The notes under the pieces are model-generated. The model had not been told where the DNA came from. It searched no databases and saw nothing but the letters and a program-made list of their open reading frames with translations. Shown here piece by piece: positions 43,229-50,296 of a DNA stretch of 53,243 bases. The position numbers were made by a program, and so were the translations under genes. Source of the stretch: Dechloromonas sp. (GTDB lineage Bacteria > Pseudomonadota > Gammaproteobacteria > Burkholderiales > Rhodocyclaceae); contig JAEUOD010000071.1 in NCBI GenBank assembly GCA_016791065.1, forward strand, positions 1 through 53,243, read 5' to 3'. The first letter of the stretch is position 1. Every line of letters starts with the position of its first letter.

Positions 43229-45130
43229 TCAGGCATCCTCCCCGAATTCTTCCTTGATGATGTGCGCCGCCGGATCGTCGCGCCCGGTCATCTGCCGCGC
43301 CGCGGCAAGCGCCCGGTCGAGATCGAAAGCCGGTTCGAAATCGGCCTGCCGCATATGCTTCTCGTAGGCGGGGCGGAACTTTTCAATGGTGTCGAGCACC
43401 GGGTTGCAGGCCGTATGGCCGAGGCCGCAATGGCTCATCGACTGCAGCAACTGGTTGAGCTTCTCGATCTCGGCAAAGTCGTAGGGCGAGCCGCAGCCGT
43501 TGTGCAGCTTGTCCATGAGGTTCTTGAGCAGCGAGGTACCGACCCGGCACGGCGTGCAGAAACCGCAGCTCTCGTGCTGGAAGAAATGCACGTAGTTGCG
43601 GGCGACCTCGAACATGTCGCGGCTGTTGTCGAAAATGGTGAAGGCACCGGCGGTCGGAATGTCCTCGAAACCGATCACGCGGTCGAATTCGGCCGGAGCA
43701 ACACAAATGCCGGAAGGACCGCTGACCTGCACCGCCTGCGTATCCTTGGCGCCGCAGTCTTCGAGCACCTGGCGGACGCTAACGCCGAACGGGTATTCGT
43801 AGATACCCGGCCGCTCGCAATCGCCCGACACCGACAGAATTTTGGTGCCGGCCGAATGCTTGGTGCCGATGCCGGCATACCACTCGCCGCCGTTGAGCGC
43901 GATCAGCGCCGCCGCGGCGAAGGTTTCGACGTTGTTCACGATGGTCGGCTGATCGAGATAGCCATTGGTGACCGGGAACGGCGGCCGGTTGCGCGGCGTG
44001 CCGCGCTTGCCTTCGAGCGACTCGATGAGGGCCGATTCCTCGCCGCAGACATAGGCGCCAGCGCCGAGGTGAATCTCGATATCGAAATCGCCCCCGGGAA
44101 TGCCGATGATGTTGGTGCCGAGCAGGTTGTCCTTGCGCCGTCGTTCGAGCACGACATTGAGCGGTTCGAGCAGATAGCGGTATTCGCCGCGCAGGTAGAG
44201 AAAGCCGCGCCGCGCGCCGATGGCGTAGGCAGCCACCGTCATGCCCTCGAAAACGAGGTCGGCATACGAGGTGAGCAGGACGCGGTCCTTGAAGGTACCT
44301 GGCTCGCCCTCGTCGGCGTTGCAGACGACGAAACGCTGCTGCCCCGCCTTGAGCGGCGCATTGCGGCAGGCCTCCCATTTCAGGCCGGTGGTGAAGCCGG
44401 CACCACCCCGCCCGCGCAGGTTGGCGCGCTTGATCTCGTCGAGCATGGCAGCCGGTCCGCCGAGCCCCGACGGCAGGCCTTCGCGCCAGGAACGCATGTT
44501 GGAAGCGGCCAACCCGTCGCTCGGCACCCGTTCGCGCGCGGCGCGCAGGGCATCGCCTGGCTGCATGCTCGAAGCGAGCAGGATATCGGCCTTGCGGATG
44601 TTGTCCTCGACCGCGAAAAACTCGGCCGGCCAGTCGAGCAGCGGCACCTCGTTGCGGATCAGTTCGGCGATCTGATCGATCCGTTCGACGCTCAACCGGG
44701 TGATCGCCAAATTGTTGACCAGCATGCCCGGCCCCTGGTCGCACATGCCGGTACAGGAGGTCTTGTCGATACTGACCAGTCCGTCTTCCGACACCTTGCC
44801 CGGCTCCACCCACAGGCTGCCGCAGAGACGCTCCATGAGCGCCATGTTGCCCTGCATGCGGTCGGTGACGTTGTCGGAGAACAGAACGCGGTAACGACCG
44901 CGAGGCTGCAGATAGAAGAAGGAGTAAAAGCCGGCGACACCTTCGATCTTGGTGCGCGGTACGCCGAGCGTTGCCTGCAGGCGGTCGATGGCTTCGGGGG
45001 GAATCCAGTCGCAGGCTTCCTGGATTTCGCGCAGGATCTGGACCATACAGGTCGGGTCGCGTCGCCAGCGGCTGACGACCCGGTCCACAATGCCAGCGAC
45101 CGCTTCAGGGTGCATCTCTTTCAGTGCCAC
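43229..45130 (-). CDS. hoxF: NAD-linked hydrogenase diaphorase subunit, NuoE/NuoF fusion
   Basis: A 633-residue subunit. GTG start at 45130 with GGGAGG five bases before. The N-terminal NuoE-like [2Fe-2S] domain includes CTGMCDQGPGMLV. The NuoF-like part has the NADH loop GRGGAGFTTGLKWE, FMN region GAGAYVCGEESALIE and a [4Fe-4S] site ESCGFCTPCRVGTS. It oxidises or reduces NAD(H) and passes electrons to HoxU. First gene of hoxFUYHW; hoxI and the hyp maturation genes are not in the window. Confidence 0.95.
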   Translation of the reverse strand: MALKEMHPEAVAGIVDRVVSRWRRDPTCMVQILREIQEACDWIPPEAIDRLQATLGVPRTKIEGVAGFYSFFYLQPRGRYRVLFSDNVTDRMQGNMALMERLCGSLWVEPGKVSEDGLVSIDKTSCTGMCDQGPGMLVNNLAITRLSVERIDQIAELIRNEVPLLDWPAEFFAVEDNIRKADILLASSMQPGDALRAARERVPSDGLAASNMRSWREGLPSGLGGPAAMLDEIKRANLRGRGGAGFTTGLKWEACRNAPLKAGQQRFVVCNADEGEPGTFKDRVLLTSYADLVFEGMTVAAYAIGARRGFLYLRGEYRYLLEPLNVVLERRRKDNLLGTNIIGIPGGDFDIEIHLGAGAYVCGEESALIESLEGKRGTPRNRPPFPVTNGYLDQPTIVNNVETFAAAALIALNGGEWYAGIGTKHSAGTKILSVSGDCERPGIYEYPFGVSVRQVLEDCGAKDTQAVQVSGPSGICVAPAEFDRVIGFEDIPTAGAFTIFDNSRDMFEVARNYVHFFQHESCGFCTPCRVGTSLLKNLMDKLHNGCGSPYDFAEIEKLNQLLQSMSHCGLGHTACNPVLDTIEKFRPAYEKHMRQADFEPAFDLDRALAAARQMTGRDDPAAHIIKEEFGEDA

Positions 45131-45191
45131 GACAACCTCCCGTGCATGAGCGATGACAAAAGGAAGACTAGCACCAAAAACCGCCAATTTC

Positions 45192-45205
45192 TTGCGCAAG
45201 ATCAA
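45192..45205 (-). promoter_or_regulatory. weak FNR-like site before hoxF
   Basis: The plus strand reads TTGCG-CAAG-ATCAA, with one perfect half-site and one weak half-site (TTG-N8-CAA kept), about 68 bases before the hoxF start. Anaerobic activation of hox would fit, but the left half is poor. Confidence 0.25.
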
Positions 45206-45334
45206 GCCTTGCAATGCTTACCCGCAGATCATTCGCCGCACCGGCCTGTCAACAAACCGCAACCGTAATGTGCAACAATGTTGCTGCACGACAGCACGCG
45301 CCAACACCCGTTGCAGCGTGACGAACGGGCCATT

Positions 45335-45351
45335 TTGGTGCATTGCACCAA
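45335..45351. promoter_or_regulatory. perfect palindrome before fabI
   Basis: TTGGTGCA-T-TGCACCAA, an 8-bp perfect inverted repeat around one base, 27 bases before the fabI start. It is symmetrical enough to be a dimeric repressor site. The half-site TGCACCA resembles that of NtrC, but the arm order is inverted relative to the NtrC consensus. Confidence 0.45.
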
Positions 45352-45377
45352 CGACCCTATTTTTGAGGAAGAACAGC

Positions 45378-46160
45378 ATGAGCACCGAACAAAACCACCT
45401 TCCGCTGGCTGGCAAAAAAGGCCTGGTCACCGGCATTGCCAATGACAAGTCGATCGCTTTCGCCGTCGCCAAGGCCATCGTCGCCCTCGGTGGCGAAGTC
45501 GCCATCACCTACCAGAACGAGAAGACCGCCAAGTACACCCAGCCCCTGGCCGAATCCCTCAATGCCCGCCTGTTCGAGCGCCTCGACGTTTCCGAGCCGG
45601 GCAACCTCGAAGGCGTCATCGCCAAGTGCGGCGAAGTCTTCGGCGAACTCGACTTCGCCATCCACTCGATGGCCTTCTGCAACGCAGACGACCTGCACGG
45701 CCGCGTCATCGACACCACCGAAGCCGGTTTCGACTCGGCCATGAACGTCTCCTGCCATAGCTTCCTGCGCATGGCGAAGGCCATCGAGCCACTGATGGCG
45801 CATGGCGGCTCGCTGATCACCATGTCCTACCTCGGTGCCGAACGTGTCGTTCGCAACTACGGCGTCATGGGCATCATCAAGGCGGCGCTCGAATCGGCCG
45901 TCCGCTACATGGCCTACGACCTTGGCCCCAAGGGCATCCGCGTTTTTGCCGTGTCGCCCGGCCCGATCATGACCCGTGCCGCTTCCGGTATCGCAAACTT
46001 CAACACCCTGCTCGAGAACGATGCCGAAAAGGCACCGCTCGGCCGCACCGTGACCATCGACGAAGTTGGTGCACTGACCGCCTTCCTGTGTACCCCGGGC
46101 TCCTCGGGCATGACCGGCCAGACCATCTACGTCGACGCCGGCGCCCACATCGTCGCCTAA
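45378..46160 (+). CDS. fabI: enoyl-[acyl-carrier-protein] reductase, FabI type
   Basis: A 260-residue short-chain dehydrogenase-fold enzyme that reduces enoyl-ACP with NADH. The FabI-type cofactor region is GLVTGIANDKSIAFAVAKAI. The active-site pattern Y151/Y161-x6-K168 is in SYLGAERVVRNYGVMGIIKAAL. AGGAAG precedes the ATG. It is followed by kinase-like, phosphatase, hotdog-Pta and acetate kinase genes. FabI-Pta-AckA neighbourhoods recur in proteobacteria near PHB genes, so this may be a second, specialised FabI rather than the housekeeping one. Confidence 0.92.
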   Translation: MSTEQNHLPLAGKKGLVTGIANDKSIAFAVAKAIVALGGEVAITYQNEKTAKYTQPLAESLNARLFERLDVSEPGNLEGVIAKCGEVFGELDFAIHSMAFCNADDLHGRVIDTTEAGFDSAMNVSCHSFLRMAKAIEPLMAHGGSLITMSYLGAERVVRNYGVMGIIKAALESAVRYMAYDLGPKGIRVFAVSPGPIMTRAASGIANFNTLLENDAEKAPLGRTVTIDEVGALTAFLCTPGSSGMTGQTIYVDAGAHIVA

Positions 46161-46171
46161 ATCGCCACGAC

Positions 46172-46185
46172 TTGCCGCAGGTCAA
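46172..46185 (+). promoter_or_regulatory. weak FNR-like site within a 9-bp inverted repeat
   Basis: TTGCC-GCAG-GTCAA matches TTGAC-N4-GTCAA with one mismatch, 62 bases before the kinase-like gene. The same bases form part of a perfect inverted repeat CGCAGGTCA (46176-46184) / TGACCTGCG (46199-46207), which could instead be a terminator stem after fabI; there is no T-run. Confidence 0.3.
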
Positions 46186-46246
46186 GGGTTGCCGCTCCTG
46201 ACCTGCGCTAAGCTCGAATCTCCCGAGCAGCGCGAAGGAGAGTGAG

Positions 46247-46819
46247 ATGCCCGATACACCGATCATCACCGATCCGGTACCCGACCACCCCCTGCTCCAG
46301 GGCCGGGCGGAAATCGGACGCGGCGAGAGCACCATCGTCGTCGAGGCCGACACAGTCGACGGCCAGGAACGCGTCTATAAAATTCTGTCGTCACCGACTG
46401 ACTACGCCTACTACACGGCCGAGGACCGGCCGACCGGCCGCCACTTCCCGATCGTTTACGCCGACCACGGCACGGCCGGCCGTTCCAGCCGCGGCTTTCC
46501 CTTCCACATCGTCGAGGTCGAACGGCTCTACCCGCTGCCGGGCATTGGCGAAGCGGCCGAGGTGGCGACCAAGATTTCGACCTCCTACTTCGATGCCTGC
46601 ATGATGTGGCGCAACCTGGCCCAGGACATGGGGCGCATCGCCTTGCACCACATCGCGGTGACGCCGATGGGCTGGACCGATGCGTTACAGGAGTCGCTCA
46701 AGGCGCTGGAAACGTTTTCCGACGAATACGGCGCCCTGCCCGACCTGATCAAGTCCGACAACCTGATGATGCGCAAGGATGGCACGCTGGTGTTCTCCGA
46801 CCCGGTATTCATGGAATGA
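46247..46819 (+). CDS. compact protein-kinase-like protein of unknown function
   Basis: A 190-residue cytoplasmic protein with no family I can name. Several segments mimic a protein kinase: a Gly-rich turn IGRGESTIVVEA (about 23-34), a VxK-like K45 in ERVYKIL, a hinge-like HIVEVERLYPLP (about 87-98) and, near the C-terminus, DLIKSDNLMMRKDGTLVFSDPVF, where N172 and D185 would match the catalytic-loop Asn and DFG-like Asp. The HRD Asp is not obvious. It is far shorter than usual kinases (about 250). GAAGGAGAG precedes the ATG. It is followed 40 bases later by a CX5R phosphatase gene. Confidence 0.6.
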   Translation: MPDTPIITDPVPDHPLLQGRAEIGRGESTIVVEADTVDGQERVYKILSSPTDYAYYTAEDRPTGRHFPIVYADHGTAGRSSRGFPFHIVEVERLYPLPGIGEAAEVATKISTSYFDACMMWRNLAQDMGRIALHHIAVTPMGWTDALQESLKALETFSDEYGALPDLIKSDNLMMRKDGTLVFSDPVFME

Positions 46820-46859
46820 CATCGTTTCCGCCCATCGCTTCAATCGAACCCATCCCGAC

Positions 46860-47348
46860 ATGACCATCAGCCAAGTCCGTTTCGCCTCCCGCGAACTCGC
46901 CGAATCGCTCGCCGGCAATCCCTACATGGCGGTGATTTCGATCACCGATCCGGGCACCCCGGAAGCCAGGCTCGATCCGCTCTTCCAGCACGTGCTGCGC
47001 CTCTCCTTCTTCGATGCCGTGCCCGCCGACGAATTCCTGCCGGCGCCGCTACCCGGTCTGTTCGACCACCTTATGGCGAAGCAGATCAGCGAATTCGTCC
47101 GGAGTCTGCACGCCGCCCCGTTCGAGATCTCGGTGATGGTGCATTGCGAATACGGTGTCAGTCGCTCGGCGGCGGTCGCTCTGTTCGTCGAGGCCTTCTC
47201 CGGTGCGCCGCTGGCCGCCCGCGAATTCACCTACGAAGCCAACCAGTGGGTCCTCCATCGCCTGTCGCTGCTCCATCCCGAACTGGAAATCGACATTCCC
47301 GATGCCAGCAGCGTGCATGACCGCCGTCATGAAAGGCGGGCTTCCTGA
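46860..47348 (+). CDS. dual-specificity / tyrosine phosphatase-like protein
   Basis: A 162-residue protein with an intact CX5R P-loop: VMVHC96EYGVSR102SAAVALF. The Ser-Arg-Ser tail of the loop fits DSP-type phosphatases. D52 in FFDAV is a candidate general acid. The preceding segment AVISITDPG resembles the N-terminal strand of DSPs. No membrane or signal segment. The start at 46860 is chosen because the frame upstream overlaps the kinase-like gene out of frame. It is likely in one unit with the kinase-like gene. Confidence 0.8.
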   Translation: MTISQVRFASRELAESLAGNPYMAVISITDPGTPEARLDPLFQHVLRLSFFDAVPADEFLPAPLPGLFDHLMAKQISEFVRSLHAAPFEISVMVHCEYGVSRSAAVALFVEAFSGAPLAAREFTYEANQWVLHRLSLLHPELEIDIPDASSVHDRRHERRAS

Positions 47349-47486
47349 GGCTTTTCATATTGCAGGTGCACACCCGGCACTTGCAACCAAGGCGGCCAGA
47401 TACAAGATTGTTTGCTGCGATGCAGCAGACTATACTGGCCTGCAAGACGTCACCCCAGTTTCTTGTCCCCCCTGTGGAGCAGAACC

Positions 47487-48905
47487 ATGCAAGACAATAG
47501 CGAACAACGCTACCTGGAAAACAAGACCTACGACGAGATCCGGGTCGGCGATTCGGCCAGCCTGGTACGAACCCTGGCCCCCGAGGATGTCAAGCTCTTC
47601 GCCGTCCTGACCGGCGACTTCAACCCTGCCCTGGTCGACCGTGAATACGCCGAAAGCGGCATGTTCCGCGAGGTCATCGCCCACGGCATGTGGAGCGGCT
47701 CGCTGATCTCGACCGTGCTCGGCACGCAGTTCCCCGGGCCGGGCACCATCCTGATCGACCAGACACTGCACTTCGCCCGCCCGGTGACCATCGGCGACAC
47801 CATCACCATCACCGTCACCGCCAAGCAGAAGTTCGATCACAACCGGCATGTCGTCTTCGACTGCGTCTGCACCAACCAGGAAGGCCTGCAGGTGGTGCGC
47901 GGCACGGCGGAGATCCTGGCGCCTTCGGAGAAAGTCTCGCACCTGAAGACGGTCCACATGCCGCAGGTCCGCATCGATGACAAGTACGAGCGCTACACCC
48001 ACCTGCTCTCCCGCGTGAAGGGCCTGGAACCGATTCCGACCGCCGTCGCCCACCCCTGCGACAAGGAGTCGCTCAAGGGGCCGGTCATCGCCTTCCAGGA
48101 AGGCATCATCGAGCCCATCCTGGTCGGTCCGGAATCCAAGATCCGTGCCGTCGCCGAGGAATTCGGCATCGACCTGCACGGCATCCGCATCGTCAATGCA
48201 GCGCACAGCCACGACTCGGCGGGTATCGCCGTTTCCCTGGTCCGCACCGGCGATGCCGAGGCGTTGATGAAGGGTAGCCTGCACACCGACGAACTGATGG
48301 GCGAAGTCGTCGCCCGTGCCAACGGCCTGCGCACCAACCGCCGGATCAGCCACGTCTTCCTGATGGATGTGCCGACCTACCCGCGCCCGCTGCTGATCAC
48401 CGACGCCGCGATCAACATCGCGCCGACGCTCGAAGAAAAGGTCGACATCATCCAGAACGCCATTGAGCTGGCCCACGTCATCGGCATTCCCGAACCCAAG
48501 GTCGCCATTCTCTCGGCGGTCGAGACGGTCAATCCGAAAATCCAGTCCACGCTCGACGCCGCTGCGCTCTGCAAGATGGCCGACCGCGGCCAGATCAAGG
48601 GCGGCCTGCTCGATGGCCCGCTCGCCTTCGACAATGCCGTCTCGATCGTTGCCGCCAAGACCAAGGGCATCAAGTCCGCCGTCGCCGGCCACGCCGAAAT
48701 CCTCGTCGTGCCCGATCTCGAATCCGGCAACATGGTCGCCAAGCAACTCGAATACCTCGCCAATGCCCTGACTGCCGGCATCGTGCTCGGCACCAAGGTG
48801 CCCATTGTCCTGACCAGCCGCGCCGACACGGCGGAGACGCGCACCGCGTCCTGCGTCATCGCCGCTCTCATCGCCCATGCCAACCGCAAAAATGGAAACA
48901 CGTAA
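47487..48905 (+). CDS. MaoC-like hotdog domain fused to phosphate acetyl/butyryl transferase
   Basis: A 472-residue fusion. Residues about 10-150 are a MaoC/PhaJ-type hotdog domain (LFAVLTGDFNPALVDREYAE, IAHGMWSGSLIS). Residues about 165-470 are a phosphotransacetylase domain (GPVIAFQEGIIEPILVGPESKI, AHSHDSAGIAVSLVRTGDAEALMKG, LGTKVPIVLTSRADT) that interconverts acyl-CoA and acyl-phosphate. In PhaJ the catalytic pair is Asp and His in GDFNPLH; here D44 is kept but the His position is Leu49, so hydratase activity is doubtful. TGGAG precedes the ATG. It ends one base before ackA starts. Confidence 0.92.
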   Translation: MQDNSEQRYLENKTYDEIRVGDSASLVRTLAPEDVKLFAVLTGDFNPALVDREYAESGMFREVIAHGMWSGSLISTVLGTQFPGPGTILIDQTLHFARPVTIGDTITITVTAKQKFDHNRHVVFDCVCTNQEGLQVVRGTAEILAPSEKVSHLKTVHMPQVRIDDKYERYTHLLSRVKGLEPIPTAVAHPCDKESLKGPVIAFQEGIIEPILVGPESKIRAVAEEFGIDLHGIRIVNAAHSHDSAGIAVSLVRTGDAEALMKGSLHTDELMGEVVARANGLRTNRRISHVFLMDVPTYPRPLLITDAAINIAPTLEEKVDIIQNAIELAHVIGIPEPKVAILSAVETVNPKIQSTLDAAALCKMADRGQIKGGLLDGPLAFDNAVSIVAAKTKGIKSAVAGHAEILVVPDLESGNMVAKQLEYLANALTAGIVLGTKVPIVLTSRADTAETRTASCVIAALIAHANRKNGNT

Positions 48906-50087
48906 ATGAAACAAGGCATCCTCACGATCAACGCCGGATCGTCCTCGATCAAGTTCGCCCTCTTCCCGCTCGACCATCCGATCTCGCCGGATGCCGAAGT
49001 CTCGGGCCAGATCGACGGCATCGGCGCCGAAACGACCAAGATGGTCGCCAAGAACCGGGCCGGTGAACGCATCGCCGATCAGGTACTCGAAGGCAGCAAG
49101 GTCAGCCATGCCCAGGCTTTCGACGCCCTGCTCAAGTGGTTCACCGCCAGCCATGCGAGCTGGAGCATCGTTGCCGTCGGCCATCGCGTCGTGCATGGCG
49201 GCGAACGCTACTCGCAGCCGACCATCGTCGACGACACCGTGCTCGGCCACCTGCAAAGCTTCATCCCGCTCGCCCCGCTGCACGAACCGCACAACGTCGC
49301 CGGCATCATTGCCCTGCAGGCCCTCTTGCCCAGCGTGCCGCAGATTGCCTGCTTCGATACTGCCTTCCATCGCAGCCAGCCCGAAGTCGCCCAGACCTTC
49401 GGCCTGCCGCGCAGCATCACGGCCGAAGGCATCAAGCGCTACGGCTTCCACGGTCTTTCCTATGAATTCATCGCCCGCGCCCTGCCGCAGCACTCGGGGC
49501 GCGCCAGCGGCCGTGTCGTCGTCGCCCACCTCGGCAACGGCGCCAGCATGGCGGCCATGGTCAATCGCAAATGCGTCGCCACCACGCTCGGCTTCTCGAC
49601 CATCGACGGCCTGGTCATGGGCACGCGCTGCGGCAACCTCGACCCCGGCGTCGTCCTGCACCTCATGGAAACCAAGAATCTCTCGGTCAAGGACATGACC
49701 AAAATGTTGTACAAGGAATCCGGCCTGCTCGGCGTTTCCGGACTCAGCCAGGACATGCGCACCCTGCTCGCCAGCGACAAGCCGGAAGCCCAGGAAGCGG
49801 TCGACCTGTTCTGCTACCGCATCGCCCGCGAACTCGGCTCGCTCGCCGCTGCCGCTGGCGGCCTCGATGCCGTGGTGTTCACCGGTGGCATCGGCGAACA
49901 CGCTGCCGAAGTCCGCCGCCGCGTCTGCCTGCAGTCCGAATGGCTGGGCATCCGTCTCAATCCGGAGGCCAACGCCCGCCACGAATTGCGCATCAGCGCC
50001 GGCAACAGCAGCGTAGACGTGTTGGTCATCCCGACCAACGAGGAATGGATGATGGCCCACCACGCGCAGACGCTGCTCGCACTCTGA
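48906..50087 (+). CDS. ackA: acetate kinase
   Basis: A 393-residue enzyme converting acetyl-phosphate and ADP to acetate and ATP. Signature 1 is ILTINAGSSSIKFALF at the N-terminus and signature 2 is YGFHGLSYEFIARALP. Other conserved segments: GHRVVHGGERYSQP, HLGNGASMAAM and FTGGIGEHAAEVR. Length is normal for the family. It follows the Pta fusion with no gap, so the two work together in substrate-level phosphorylation or acetate activation. An intrinsic terminator follows. Confidence 0.96.
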   Translation: MKQGILTINAGSSSIKFALFPLDHPISPDAEVSGQIDGIGAETTKMVAKNRAGERIADQVLEGSKVSHAQAFDALLKWFTASHASWSIVAVGHRVVHGGERYSQPTIVDDTVLGHLQSFIPLAPLHEPHNVAGIIALQALLPSVPQIACFDTAFHRSQPEVAQTFGLPRSITAEGIKRYGFHGLSYEFIARALPQHSGRASGRVVVAHLGNGASMAAMVNRKCVATTLGFSTIDGLVMGTRCGNLDPGVVLHLMETKNLSVKDMTKMLYKESGLLGVSGLSQDMRTLLASDKPEAQEAVDLFCYRIARELGSLAAAAGGLDAVVFTGGIGEHAAEVRRRVCLQSEWLGIRLNPEANARHELRISAGNSSVDVLVIPTNEEWMMAHHAQTLLAL

Positions 50088-50106
50088 CAGAATTTTTCTG
50101 TCCAAC

Positions 50107-50143
50107 AGCCCCGGTCCCGAAAGGCGCCGGGGCTTTGTTTTTT
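50107..50143 (+). terminator. intrinsic terminator after ackA
   Basis: AGCCCCGG and CCGGGGCT form an 8-bp stem around a 12-base loop, followed by TTGTTTTTT. It begins 20 bases past the ackA stop and separates the fabI-ackA unit from nrdJ. Confidence 0.85.
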
Positions 50144-50189
50144 CTGCCTTTTCAAGGACATGACAAACCGATTTCACGACCGGCACAGA

Positions 50190-50205
50190 ACACCGTATCT
50201 AGTCA
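50190..50205 (+). promoter_or_regulatory. NrdR box 1
   Basis: ACACCGTATCTAGTCA matches most of the NrdR consensus ACACWATATATWGTGT, including the core TAT-TAGT. It pairs with a second box 31 bases downstream, the usual three-turn spacing. Confidence 0.7.
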
Positions 50206-50220
50206 ACGGATTGCATTGAC

Positions 50221-50236
50221 CTACTATATCTAGTAG
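50221..50236 (+). promoter_or_regulatory. NrdR box 2
   Basis: CTACTATATCTAGTAG is a near-perfect palindrome and matches the NrdR core CWATATNTWGT. It lies 60 bases before nrdJ. NrdR represses ribonucleotide reductase genes when dATP is high. Confidence 0.8.
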
Positions 50237-50296
50237 ATTGCATGCCATTCGAAAATCAATATGTTCAATTCACACAGTTACGCAGAGGAGCAAAAA

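Noticed and set aside
45165-45190. Possible sigma-54 promoter upstream of hoxF
   Set aside because: GG and GC elements are separated by 11 bases instead of 10, so the spacing is wrong.
47430-50186. 918-codon open frame on the minus strand across the Pta fusion and ackA
   Set aside because: It is antisense to two well-identified enzymes, has low-complexity Gly/Asp/Arg-rich content and matches no family. Long antisense frames are expected in GC-rich coding DNA.
50237-50296. Cobalamin riboswitch before nrdJ
   Set aside because: The leader is only about 60 bases and shows no B12-box; far too short for the element.
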